Of a stretch of DNA of 64,000 nt, positions 17,136-25,295 are shown one piece after another (positions within the stretch are counted from its first letter, which is position 1; every line of letters begins with the position of its first letter). The translations under genes and the position numbers were made by a program. The stretch comes from JAGLOK01 sp963676355 (GTDB lineage: Bacteria; Bacillota; Clostridia; Christensenellales; UMGS416), in contig OY781093.1 in NCBI GenBank assembly GCA_963676355.1, positions 868,001 through 932,000 on the forward strand, given 5' to 3'. Below the pieces are notes generated by a model, which worked only from the letters and a program-made list of their open reading frames with translations, searched no databases and had not been told where the DNA came from.

Positions 17136-17164
17136 TTGTTTGAAAAACCCAGCAATGTTATAAT
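17136..17164 (+). promoter_or_regulatory. Sigma-A-type promoter of the 17188-18668 operon
   Basis: TTGTTT (17136-17141), 17 bp, TATAAT (17159-17164). Start expected near 17171, just before the ribosome site of the next gene. Confidence 0.65.
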
Positions 17165-17187
17165 TAGAAAAACGATAGGAGCGTTCT

Positions 17188-17721
17188 ATGAGCATTGCAA
17201 AAGAAGTTAAAGGACTGTATAAGATAATATCGCTTAAAGAGTTCAGACGTACACCTGATGTCGTGTTTACTGTACTTGCTCCTTTTTGGACACCCAAAGT
17301 GGATGCGATTGACAAAGTTATTCATAAAAAAGGTGCGATGTCTCCGGGAGTCAATGACGAAGGTGAGGCAACGTGGTATATGCATCCTTTTCAAGATGAC
17401 AACTTAATTGTGCTTCAAGGTGAACGCAATGTAGAGCTTTACAATAAAGAGCACGGTTGTGTAGAAAAGTTTAGAGTTACTCCTGAATGTGTGTATATGC
17501 ATGATGAAAAAACATGCTACGAAGAAGCGATGCTAGTTTGGCCAAGAAATGTTTTTCACAGGATAAAAAGTGGCAGTGAAGGCTCAGTGTCTGTAAATCT
17601 TGCCACACACTACGAAGGATTTGACATAAAGACAAATTTCAATATATTTAACCTAGATACGAGTACAGGAAAATTTGATGTTTTCAGATATGGCTATGAA
17701 GACCAAGTGGAGGTGGATTAA
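17188..17721 (+). CDS. Conserved cupin-like protein, unknown function
   Basis: 177 aa, soluble, not recognised at family level. A run of beta-strand-like segments with DDNLIVLQGERNVELYN and FHRIKSGSEGSVSVNLATHY suggests a double-stranded beta-helix (cupin) fold, but no clear metal-binding motif is present. The start codon follows AGGAGCG. Its stop TAA is directly followed by the tag ATG, so it shares a transcript with tag and ridA, driven by the promoter at 17136. The presence of a DNA-repair glycosylase and RidA downstream suggests damage housekeeping, but that link is only contextual. Confidence 0.65.
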   Translation: MSIAKEVKGLYKIISLKEFRRTPDVVFTVLAPFWTPKVDAIDKVIHKKGAMSPGVNDEGEATWYMHPFQDDNLIVLQGERNVELYNKEHGCVEKFRVTPECVYMHDEKTCYEEAMLVWPRNVFHRIKSGSEGSVSVNLATHYEGFDIKTNFNIFNLDTSTGKFDVFRYGYEDQVEVD

Positions 17722-18294
17722 ATGACAGATATTAAAAGATGCAGATGGATTGAAAACTCAAAAGATGAGATATATATAAAATATCATGATGAGCAGTGGG
17801 GAGTGCCTTGCTATGACGAATATACGCTGATTGAGATGCTTATTTTGGAGTCATTTCATGCCGGTCTTTCGTGGCTTATCATTTTGAAAAAAAGAGAAAA
17901 TTTCAAACGAGCTTTTGATAATTACGACTTAAATAAAATAGCAAACTACAAAGACGATAAAATAGCACAGCTATTAAATGACAAGTCAATAGTTCGCAAC
18001 AGGCTTAAAATTGCAGCTACTGTGGTAAATGCAAAAAAGATATTGGAAATAAAAGATGAATTCGGTTCTTTTAAAGAATATATATGGTCTTTCACCCAAG
18101 GTGAAATTGTGTATAATCAAGATGATGCATTTCGAGACAGAACCGAGCTTTCAAACACAATATCAAAAGACATGAAAAAGCGAGGCATGAAGTTTCTTGG
18201 TACGGTTACAGTATACGCTTATCTTCAGGCTATAGGTATTGTAAACGATCATGATTTGAACTGCTTTATTAGAAAACAGACGGAGGATTTATGA
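17722..18294 (+). CDS. tag: DNA-3-methyladenine glycosylase I
   Basis: 190 aa, the normal length of Tag. Excises 3-methyladenine from alkylated DNA. Family signatures: RCRWIENSKDEIYIKYHDEQ with WGVP, then ESFHAGLSWLIILKKRENFK, the helix-hairpin-helix region with NRLKIAATVVNA, and the C-terminal NDHDLNCFIR providing the zinc-binding His and Cys residues together with the N-terminal Cys. It starts directly after the preceding stop and overlaps the ridA start by 4 bp, so translation is coupled. Confidence 0.93.
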   Translation: MTDIKRCRWIENSKDEIYIKYHDEQWGVPCYDEYTLIEMLILESFHAGLSWLIILKKRENFKRAFDNYDLNKIANYKDDKIAQLLNDKSIVRNRLKIAATVVNAKKILEIKDEFGSFKEYIWSFTQGEIVYNQDDAFRDRTELSNTISKDMKKRGMKFLGTVTVYAYLQAIGIVNDHDLNCFIRKQTEDL

Positions 18295-18668
18295 AAAAGA
18301 GTATATCGACAGATAAAGCACCTGCAGCTATAGGACCTTATTCACAGGGCGTTGTGTCAGGTAATTTGATTTTTGTGTCCGGTCAGCTTCCTATTAATTC
18401 TGAAACCGGAAAGTTTGCAGGTGATGATATCACAACGCAAACAAAGCAGAGCTTAAGCAATGTTAAAGCTGTGCTTGAGGCGCATGGGGCTTCGCTTAAT
18501 GATATTGTTAAGGTCACAGTTTTTCTGAAGGATATGAACGATTTTGGAGGTATGAACGAAGTTTACGCCAGCTATTTTAGCGCACCTTATCCCGCTCGTG
18601 CGGCGGTTGAAGTGGCGAGGCTTCCAAAGGATGCGCTGGTTGAAATTGAGGCTATAGCAAGTATATAG
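18291..18668 (+). CDS. ridA: RidA family enamine/imine deaminase
   Basis: 125 aa, typical RidA size. Hydrolyses reactive 2-aminoacrylate and related imines formed by PLP enzymes such as threonine dehydratase. Signatures: APAAIGPYSQGVVSGNLIFV, SGQLPIN, the strand KVTVFLKDMNDFGGMNEVY, and PARAAVEVARLPKDALVEIE with the conserved arginine that binds the substrate carboxylate. The ATG overlaps the tag stop. It lies directly upstream of the ilv operon T-box; RidA protects branched-chain amino acid transaminase, which makes the neighbourhood sensible. Confidence 0.93.
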   Translation: MKKSISTDKAPAAIGPYSQGVVSGNLIFVSGQLPINSETGKFAGDDITTQTKQSLSNVKAVLEAHGASLNDIVKVTVFLKDMNDFGGMNEVYASYFSAPYPARAAVEVARLPKDALVEIEAIASI

Positions 18669-18722
18669 GATAAAGGCAGTTTTTTTGTGTTGGAGAATTC
18701 CTTTGACTATCAAAATATATGC

Positions 18723-18751
18723 TTGACTATTATATATGCTTATGATATGAT
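18723..18751 (+). promoter_or_regulatory. Promoter of the ilv-leu operon
   Basis: TTGACT (18723-18728), 17 bp, TATGAT (18746-18751). Transcription should start near 18758, at the beginning of the T-box leader. Confidence 0.75.
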
Positions 18752-18757
18752 ATCCGA

Positions 18758-19031
18758 AATCAATAAGAAAGTGATGATAGAGAAAAGTCCTATAGTCAGT
18801 GTTCAAAGAGAGTCGATGTAAGGTGAAAATCGACAATGCGGTATGGGATAAGTCACTCTGGAGCAGTTGCTTTGAAATTAAGTAGAGGCAACCGGTAAAC
18901 CCCGATATAGGTTTAGGGCTTTAGAAGAGTCTGAAGGGGCTTTGCGCTGGCGCAGAGCAAGATAAGTGGTACCGCGAGGTTACAGATAACCGCGTCTTTT
19001 CATCAAAGGTTGAAAAGTGCGCGTTTTTTTT
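18758..19031 (+). ncRNA. T-box leader of the branched-chain amino acid operon, probable valine specifier GUC
   Basis: The T-box motif AAGTGGTACCGCG lies at 18964-18976. It is followed by a terminator with stem CGCGTCTTTTCA / TGAAAAGTGCGCG (18991-19023) and eight T residues. In Stem I, AGAG pairs with CTCT and TCCTATA with TATGGGA. Between them the 3' side of the specifier loop is TAAGTCA (18849-18855), matching the usual GAA-codon-A layout with GTC (18852-18854), a valine codon. Uncharged tRNA-Val would stabilise the antiterminator and turn on ilvN to ilvB. The codon call depends on my hand folding; the T-box itself is certain. Confidence 0.9.
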
Positions 19032-19066
19032 ATACTTAAAATCGAAAAACAGAGAGGGGACAGACA

Positions 19067-19555
19067 ATGCAGCTTAGAGTGATATCATTGATTGTTTCAA
19101 ACAAATCAGGAGTTTTGAACCGAATTTCCGGGCTTATAGGGCGCCGCGGATATAATATTGAAAATATTACTGTCGGTGTCACATCCGACCCTGCCTTATC
19201 ACGCATGACCATTATGGTTAGAACAGACGAAGACAGGCTTGAACAGGTCATAAAACAGCTTGTTAAGCTAATCGATGTGAAAAAAATTGGATACATTCCT
19301 GACGGAAAAGGAACGTTCAGAGAACTCGCATTGGTCAAAGTCCATTCAAATAATGAAGACCGCATGAAAGTAATGAATGTTGTAAACAGTTATAACGGAA
19401 CAATACTCGACATGGGAAGTGAAACTGCCACAGTGCAGCTGACAGGCACAGCAGAGACTATTGAAAAAGCGATTTCAGAGCTTGAAAAATATGGCGTATT
19501 TGAGATTGCAAGAACAGGACTCACCGCTTTAGAGCGCGGCGATAAAATTTTATAA
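19067..19555 (+). CDS. ilvN: Acetolactate synthase small (regulatory) subunit
   Basis: 162 aa. Regulatory partner of IlvB; its ACT domain binds valine for feedback inhibition. The N-terminal ACT domain reads VISLIVSNKSGVLNRISGLI, GRRGYNIENITVGVTSDPAL and SRMTIMV. The second, C-terminal domain has the family signature ALVKVHSNNEDRMKVM and GTAETIEKAISELEKYG. GAGAGGGG gives the ribosome site. First gene after the T-box. Its catalytic partner ilvB lies at the far end of the same operon, seven genes away, which differs from the common ilvB-ilvN adjacency. Confidence 0.95.
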   Translation: MQLRVISLIVSNKSGVLNRISGLIGRRGYNIENITVGVTSDPALSRMTIMVRTDEDRLEQVIKQLVKLIDVKKIGYIPDGKGTFRELALVKVHSNNEDRMKVMNVVNSYNGTILDMGSETATVQLTGTAETIEKAISELEKYGVFEIARTGLTALERGDKIL

Positions 19556-19578
19556 AATTTATTAATTCGGAGGAAATC

Positions 19579-20586
19579 ATGGCAAAGTTATTTTATCAGG
19601 AAGATTGCAAAAAGGAAAAACTACTGGGGAAAACCATTGCAGTTATAGGCTACGGCTCACAGGGGCATGCACACGCTAACAACCTGCACGATTCAGGACA
19701 TGACGTTATAGTTGGACTTTATGAAGGTTCAAAATCATGGACAAAAGCAGAGGCTAAAGGCTTGAAAGTCGCAACTGCTGCTGATGCCACAAAAGAGGCT
19801 GATGTAATCGTTATGTTAGTAAACGATGAGAAAATGCCTTCAATCTACAATGAATCAGTGAAACCAAATCTTAAAGCAGGCCAGTATCTTATGTTTGCTC
19901 ACGGATTTAACATTCACTACGGACAGATTGTGCCTCCTAACGATGTTAATGTATTCATGGTTGCTCCAAAAGGACCGGGACATACAGTTCGCGCACAGTA
20001 TACACAAGGCCGCGGAGTTCCTTGCTTGGTTGCAGTGCACCAGGATCCCACAGGAGATACACAGGACGTAGGTCTTGCATATGCTGAAGGTATTGGCGGC
20101 GCACGCGCAGGCATCCTTCAGACAACATTCAGAGAAGAAACAGAAACAGACTTGTTCGGTGAACAGGCTGTATTATGCGGCGGTGTAACAGAGCTTATGA
20201 AAGCTGGCTTTGATACATTGGTTGAAGCAGGATATGAGCCCGAAAGTGCATATTTTGAGTGCCTTCACGAGATGAAGCTTATCATTGACATGGTTAATGA
20301 AGGCGGACTTTCACTCATGAGATATTCTATCAGCGACACAGCTGAATATGGTGATTATCAAATAGGCAGACGCATCATAACTGAAGATACTCGCAAAGAA
20401 ATGAAAAAAGTTTTGCAGGAAATTCAGGAAGGCGATTTCGCACGCAACTGGATTCTGGAAAACAAAGCGGGAAGACCAGGATTTAATGCAAGGCGCAGAC
20501 TGGAATCTGAGCATCCAATTGAAAAGGTTGGAGAAGAGCTTCGCAGAATGATGCCTTGGCAAAACGATTCCAAAGGCCAAGAGTAA
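19579..20586 (+). CDS. ilvC: Ketol-acid reductoisomerase
   Basis: 335 aa, class I length. Converts acetolactate or acetohydroxybutyrate to dihydroxy acids using NAD(P)H. Rossmann motif IAVIGYGSQGHAHANNLHDS (about 20-39); the following loop VGLYEGSKSWTKA would set cofactor preference. The knotted C-terminal domain has EAYFE-like ESAYFECLHEMKLIIDMVNE and SLMRYSISDTAEYGD. GGAGG lies 8 bases before the ATG. Second gene of the operon. Confidence 0.96.
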   Translation: MAKLFYQEDCKKEKLLGKTIAVIGYGSQGHAHANNLHDSGHDVIVGLYEGSKSWTKAEAKGLKVATAADATKEADVIVMLVNDEKMPSIYNESVKPNLKAGQYLMFAHGFNIHYGQIVPPNDVNVFMVAPKGPGHTVRAQYTQGRGVPCLVAVHQDPTGDTQDVGLAYAEGIGGARAGILQTTFREETETDLFGEQAVLCGGVTELMKAGFDTLVEAGYEPESAYFECLHEMKLIIDMVNEGGLSLMRYSISDTAEYGDYQIGRRIITEDTRKEMKKVLQEIQEGDFARNWILENKAGRPGFNARRRLESEHPIEKVGEELRRMMPWQNDSKGQE

Positions 20587-20665
20587 TAAGCAGACTAATC
20601 CACGACTTTTTATCAGGCAGATTATGGCTTGATTGTTAAGGTTACATAAAAAGGAGGTCAGCCTT

Positions 20666-22237
20666 ATGCAAAAAGTATATATATTCGATTCGGCACTAAG
20701 AGACGGAGCGCAGGCAAAAGGCATCTCCTATTCTCTTGAAGATAAAATACACATGCTGAAATTGCTGGATGAAGCCGGAGTTGATTACATCGAAGCTGGC
20801 AATCCCGCATCAAACCCGAAAGAGCGTGCTTTTTTCGATGAAGCAAAAAAAGTGAAGCTTAAAAATGCAAAGCTTACAGCATTCGGAAGCACAAGATATA
20901 AAGATACGGATGTGAAAGAAGACGCAGGAGTATCTGCATTGTTATCTGCAGACACTCCATGCGTTGCTATTTTCGGCAAGGCTTGGGATTTGCACGTCAC
21001 AGATGTTTTAGGAACAACTCTTATAGAAAACTTAAACATGGTGCGCGATACGATTAGGTATTTTAAAGAGCAAGGTAAGGAAGTTATATTTGACGCAGAA
21101 CATTTCTTTGATGGCTACAAGGCGAACAAAGAATACGCGCTTGAAGTTTTAAAGGCTGCAAGTGATGGCGGAGCGGACTGCCTCGTGCTTTGCGACACCA
21201 ACGGCGGCACCATGGTTTATGAGGTTCAAGAGGCTGTTGAGCAAGTGATGAAAACCACGGAAGTCATGATTGGAATTCACTGTCATAATGACGCAGAGCT
21301 TGCTGTTGCAAACACACTGGCAGCTGTTAAATGCGGAGTTCGACATGTTCAGGGAACTATCCTTGGGTATGGGGAGCGCTGTGGTAATGCAAGGCTAACA
21401 TCAATTATCCCCAATCTTCAGATTAAAATGGGATATGATTGCGTAACAGATAAGCAGATGTCAAACCTTTTTGAAATGGCGAGGCAGGCGGCAGAGATAT
21501 CAAATATGTCGTTTGATGAGAAGCTTCCATATGTGGGAGGCGATGCATTTGCTCACAAGGGCGGAATGCATATAGATGGCATTCGCAAGGCAAAAGGTTC
21601 ATTCGAGCATATTGATCCTACATTGGTGGGCAACGAGCGAGAATTTTTGCTTTCTGAAGTGGCAGGCAAAAGCGCGATGGCTATAAAGCTTAAGGATCAA
21701 TTTCCAGAAGTGGCAGACGATGCACCAAAAGTACGTGAATTGATGACTAAAATCAAGGACATGGAAAATCGCGGCTACAGCTTTGAAGGAGCAGAGGGGA
21801 GCTTTGAACTTTTCGTTAAAAAGGAGCTCAATCTTCACAAGCCAACTTTTGAGATAATGCACTACAGGATAAGCGACGAGCCAAAGATTGGAGATGCATT
21901 TAAATCGTGTGCGATAGTAAAGCTTAAAGTCAAAGGTCGAGAAGTTATGACTGCGGCAGAAGGAAACGGACCGGTTAACGCTTTAGACCTTGCGATTAAA
22001 AAAGCTTTGATGGAAACTTTCCCAACACTTGGGGATGTGACGCTAACTGATTATAAAGTTCGTGTGCTTAATTCAAAAGCCGCGACAGCTGCAACGGTTC
22101 GCGTTATAATAGAATCAAGCGATGGAGAAAATCATTGGACAACACTTGGCGTATCAAGCGACGTTATAGAAGCGAGCTTACTTGCGCTTATAGACTCTAT
22201 AGATTATAAGTTACTTAACATAGACAAGGACAGATAA
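20666..22237 (+). CDS. cimA: (R)-citramalate synthase
   Basis: 523 aa. Condenses pyruvate and acetyl-CoA to citramalate, the entry to threonine-independent isoleucine synthesis. The HMGL-like TIM barrel starts YIFDSALRDGAQAKGISYS (about 4-22; catalytic RDG present), with DYIEAGNPASNPKE, EHFFDGYKAN, CLVLCDTNGG and HCHNDAELAVANTLAA. The N-terminal region and the 523-aa length match the CimA family more than LeuA. The C-terminal regulatory domain runs from about 390. The start at 20666 is preferred to an in-frame ATG 11 codons upstream because AAGGAGG lies just before it. A leuA-like role cannot be fully excluded. Confidence 0.88.
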   Translation: MQKVYIFDSALRDGAQAKGISYSLEDKIHMLKLLDEAGVDYIEAGNPASNPKERAFFDEAKKVKLKNAKLTAFGSTRYKDTDVKEDAGVSALLSADTPCVAIFGKAWDLHVTDVLGTTLIENLNMVRDTIRYFKEQGKEVIFDAEHFFDGYKANKEYALEVLKAASDGGADCLVLCDTNGGTMVYEVQEAVEQVMKTTEVMIGIHCHNDAELAVANTLAAVKCGVRHVQGTILGYGERCGNARLTSIIPNLQIKMGYDCVTDKQMSNLFEMARQAAEISNMSFDEKLPYVGGDAFAHKGGMHIDGIRKAKGSFEHIDPTLVGNEREFLLSEVAGKSAMAIKLKDQFPEVADDAPKVRELMTKIKDMENRGYSFEGAEGSFELFVKKELNLHKPTFEIMHYRISDEPKIGDAFKSCAIVKLKVKGREVMTAAEGNGPVNALDLAIKKALMETFPTLGDVTLTDYKVRVLNSKAATAATVRVIIESSDGENHWTTLGVSSDVIEASLLALIDSIDYKLLNIDKDR

Positions 22238-22249
22238 GGAGTATTTAAT

Positions 22250-23512
22250 ATGGGAATGACCATGACGCAGAAAATCCTTGCAGCCCATTGCGGGGAGAAA
22301 GAGGTTCAGGCGGGACAGTTTGTAAATTGCGACCTGGATTTAGTATTAGGAAATGACATAACAACACCTGTTGCCATAAAAGAATTTGAGAAGATGGGTG
22401 TGACCGGAGTTTTTGACAAAAACAAAGTTGCGATAGTTCCTGACCATTTCACACCAAACAAAGATATTGCTGCAGCTGAGCAGTGCAAATGTGTAAGAGA
22501 GTTTGCTCTCGGCTTGGATATTGAAAATTATTTTGAAGTAGGAGAAGTGGGAATTGAGCACGCACTGCTTCCTGAAAAAGGATTGGTTATCGCAGGTGAT
22601 GTGGTAATCGGTGCTGATTCGCACACATGCACATATGGTGCACTTGGCGCATTTTCAACAGGCATCGGCTCAACAGACATGGCTGCAGGAATGGCAACGG
22701 GCAAAGCATGGTTTAAAGTGCCTTCTGCTCTTAAGTTTAATTTGACTGGAAGCTTTAAAAAGAAAGTCAGCGGAAAAGATTTAATATTATACATCATAGG
22801 AATGATTGGTGTTGATGGTGCATTGTATAAATCAATGGAGTTTACAGGTGAAGGCGTTTCATCTCTTACTATGGATGATAGATTCACAATCGCTAACATG
22901 GCTATTGAAGCAGGCGGCAAAAATGGTATCTTCCCAGTTGATGAAAAAACACTTGAATATATTCGTGAGCATTCTGACCGCGAGCCAAAAATATTTGAAG
23001 CAGATGATGATGCTGAATACGAGAAGGTTTATGATATTGATTTATCTACTATTGATTATACGGTTTCATGTCCACACCTTCCTGACAATACAAAAAATGC
23101 TTCTGAGCTTTCAGATATTGTTATAGATCAGGCGGTTATAGGCTCTTGTACAAACGGCAGGATAACAGACATCGAAGCTGCTGCAAAGATACTTGAAGGA
23201 CGTAAAGTCAAAAAAGGTGTTCGCACTATCATCTTCCCGGCGACACAGAAAATTTGGCTTGAAGCTATGGAAAAAGGTTATTTTAAAACACTGGTTGAAG
23301 CAGGATGCGTTGTTTCTGCACCAACATGCGGACCTTGTCTTGGCGGACACATGGGAATACTTGCTGCAGGTGAGCGCGCAGTGTCTACAACAAACCGTAA
23401 CTTTGTTGGTCGTATGGGACATGTGGATAGCGAAGTTTATTTGGCAAGCCCGGCTGTTGCAGCTGCGAGCGCGGTGCTTGGAAGAATCGCTACACCAGAA
23501 GAACTTGACTGA
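22250..23512 (+). CDS. leuC: 3-isopropylmalate/citramalate dehydratase large subunit (short, aconitase-type)
   Basis: 420 aa, the shorter LeuC/HacA-type found in Clostridia and archaea. Isomerises 2-isopropylmalate and, in the citramalate route, citramalate. Iron-sulfur ligands: GSCTNGR near residue 300 and the CGPCLGGHMGI motif near 360. Substrate-binding GADSHTCTYGALGAFSTGIG lies in the middle. GGAGTATTTAAT precedes the ATG. It pairs with leuD, 11 bp downstream. Confidence 0.94.
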   Translation: MGMTMTQKILAAHCGEKEVQAGQFVNCDLDLVLGNDITTPVAIKEFEKMGVTGVFDKNKVAIVPDHFTPNKDIAAAEQCKCVREFALGLDIENYFEVGEVGIEHALLPEKGLVIAGDVVIGADSHTCTYGALGAFSTGIGSTDMAAGMATGKAWFKVPSALKFNLTGSFKKKVSGKDLILYIIGMIGVDGALYKSMEFTGEGVSSLTMDDRFTIANMAIEAGGKNGIFPVDEKTLEYIREHSDREPKIFEADDDAEYEKVYDIDLSTIDYTVSCPHLPDNTKNASELSDIVIDQAVIGSCTNGRITDIEAAAKILEGRKVKKGVRTIIFPATQKIWLEAMEKGYFKTLVEAGCVVSAPTCGPCLGGHMGILAAGERAVSTTNRNFVGRMGHVDSEVYLASPAVAAASAVLGRIATPEELD

Positions 23513-23523
23513 GGAGAAATGAT

Positions 23524-24018
23524 ATGAAGTTAAAAGGAAACGTATTTAAATATGGGGATCATGTTGATACCGACGTAATAATCCCTGCAAAATATCTTAA
23601 CACAGCAGACCCAAAAGAGCTTGCAAAGCACTGCATGGAAGACATTGATACTTCATATGCAGGCAAAGTGCAAGATGGTGATATCATCGTTGCCGGTGTA
23701 AACTTCGGTTGTGGCTCATCGCGTGAGCATGCACCACTTGCAATTAAAGGAAGCGGCGCAAGCTGCATCATTGCACGCACTTTTGCACGCATATTCTTTA
23801 GGAATGCAATTAACATTGGTCTTCCGATACTTGAGTGTCCTGAAGCTGTGGACGGAATATCAAACGGAGATGTTGTTAAAGTGGATACTGACACAGGTGT
23901 CATCACAAATGTCACTACAGGAAAAGAGTTTCAGGCTGCGCCATTCCCTCCATTCCTTCAAAACATAATTGAATCGGGTGGATTGGTAAAATCAATTGCC
24001 AAAGGTGGTGTGAAATGA
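23524..24018 (+). CDS. leuD: 3-isopropylmalate/citramalate dehydratase small subunit
   Basis: 164 aa, the short LeuD form matching the short LeuC. Swivel domain with VDTDVIIPAKYLNTADPKEL (substrate-binding loop, about 14-33), NFGCGSSREHAPLAIKGSG (about 59-77) and IARTFARIFFRNAINIGLPI. GAGGAGAAATGAT precedes the ATG. Its stop overlaps the leuB start by four bases (ATGA), so leuD and leuB are translationally coupled. Confidence 0.95.
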   Translation: MKLKGNVFKYGDHVDTDVIIPAKYLNTADPKELAKHCMEDIDTSYAGKVQDGDIIVAGVNFGCGSSREHAPLAIKGSGASCIIARTFARIFFRNAINIGLPILECPEAVDGISNGDVVKVDTDTGVITNVTTGKEFQAAPFPPFLQNIIESGGLVKSIAKGGVK

Positions 24019-25079
24019 AATATAACATAGCTGTAATAAAGGGTGATGGAATCGGACCTGAAGTAGTTGATCAGACTATAAGAGTGCTTGACAAGGTTGC
24101 GCAAAAGTTTGGTTTTGATCTTGACTATAAAGAATATCTTGCTGGCGGATGTGCTATAGACGCGGTCGGCAAACCATTACCACTGGAGACAATAGACGGA
24201 GCAAAGGCATCGGATGCAGTTTTGCTTGGTGCAGTCGGCGGCGACAAGTGGGACAAACTCGGCAGCGATATGCGTCCTGAAAATGCACTTCTCGGACTCC
24301 GCGGAGCACTTGGTCTTTTTGCAAACCTTCGACCTGCTGTGCTTTTCTCTGAACTTTCGGATGCTTGCCCTCTCAAGCCTTCAATGCTTGAAAATGGATT
24401 GGATATATTGGTTGTGCGTGAGCTCACAGGAGGAATATACTTCGGTGAAAAAGGACGCAATGCAGAAAACACAAGCGGATATGACACCATGCTTTATACA
24501 AAGCCTGAAGTAGATCGCATAGCAAAAGTGGCTTTTGAAGCTGCAATGAAGCGCGATAAAAATCTTGTCAGTGTGGATAAAGCTAATGTTCTTGAAAATT
24601 CTCGTGTTTGGCGAGCAGCAGTTGAAGAAATGGCAAAGGATTATCCTGAGGTTACACAGACAAATATGTATGTGGACAACGCAGCAATGCAGCTTGTGCG
24701 CAATCCTAATCAGTTTGATGTAATTGTGACTGGAAATATGTTTGGCGACATTTTATCAGATGAGGCAGCCATGATAACGGGTTCCATAGGAATGCTTCCT
24801 TCAGCCAGCTTAAGTGATGGCAAAATGGGAATGTATGAACCAGTACATGGATCGGCACCCGATATAGCAGGACAGGGAATTGCAAACCCACTTGCGACAA
24901 TTATGTCGGCGGCAATGATGCTTCGCTACTCTCTTGACCAGATGGAAGCTGCGGATGCTATTGAATCAGCAGTCAAAAAGACTCTAGCTCAGGGAGCCAG
25001 AACAGGCGATATCGCAACCGAAGGTGAAAAAGCCCTCGGCACAGTCGAAATCACTGACGTAGTTCTTTCCAATCTTTAA
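24015..25079 (+). CDS. leuB: 3-isopropylmalate dehydrogenase
   Basis: 354 aa. Oxidative decarboxylation of 3-isopropylmalate; the same enzyme can act on 3-methylmalate in the citramalate route. Signatures: IAVIKGDGIGPEVVDQTIRV, LRPAVLFSELSDACPLK, VRELTGGIYFGEKGR, VDKANVLENSRVWR with the catalytic lysine, and the NAD-binding NMFGDILSDEAAMITGSIGM with EPVHGSAPDIAG. Complete, normal length. A structured gap of about 215 nt follows before ilvD, within the same apparent operon. Confidence 0.95.
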   Translation: MKYNIAVIKGDGIGPEVVDQTIRVLDKVAQKFGFDLDYKEYLAGGCAIDAVGKPLPLETIDGAKASDAVLLGAVGGDKWDKLGSDMRPENALLGLRGALGLFANLRPAVLFSELSDACPLKPSMLENGLDILVVRELTGGIYFGEKGRNAENTSGYDTMLYTKPEVDRIAKVAFEAAMKRDKNLVSVDKANVLENSRVWRAAVEEMAKDYPEVTQTNMYVDNAAMQLVRNPNQFDVIVTGNMFGDILSDEAAMITGSIGMLPSASLSDGKMGMYEPVHGSAPDIAGQGIANPLATIMSAAMMLRYSLDQMEAADAIESAVKKTLAQGARTGDIATEGEKALGTVEITDVVLSNL

Positions 25080-25295
25080 GGAAAATTCTCTGCACTGCAG
25101 GGAGGAATGTTTGATAGGAACAAGCAACAGATGAAATTTACGGGCATGTACCGGAAATTTCACTCAGTGGATAAGATATTAGCAGATAAAAAGCGCAAAA
25201 CATGAAAAAGTACTAACTAAGTGAGCTTTTCATGTTTTGCAAGACCCTCGGCGACGAACGTGTTCAACGCCGAAAAAACACCGAAGGTGGTTTTT
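25080..25295 (+). ncRNA. Structured leader between leuB and ilvD, unclassified
   Basis: Four potential hairpins in about 215 nt. GAAATTT (25133-25139) with AAATTTC (25155-25161), and CGG/CCG inside it. GCAAAACATGAAAA (25195-25208) with TTTTCATGTTTTGC (25227-25240), a perfect 14-bp stem. CGGCG (25249-25253) with CGCCG (25268-25272), containing GAAC-GT-GTTC. CACC (25279-25282) with GGTG (25286-25289), which holds the ribosome site AAGGTGG and is followed by five T before the ATG. Such density is unlike the 10-40 bp gaps elsewhere in the operon and suggests a cis-regulatory RNA. Confidence 0.6.

Noticed and set aside
25221..25295. N-terminal extension of IlvD through the leader
   Set aside because: It would be encoded by the hairpins. 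IlvD proteins start at MISDSVKKG-type sequence, and AAGGTGG precedes the ATG at 25296.
25080..25295. T-box in front of ilvD
   Set aside because: No GGTGGNACCGCG-type sequence; AAGGTGG here is the ribosome site and lacks the rest of the motif.
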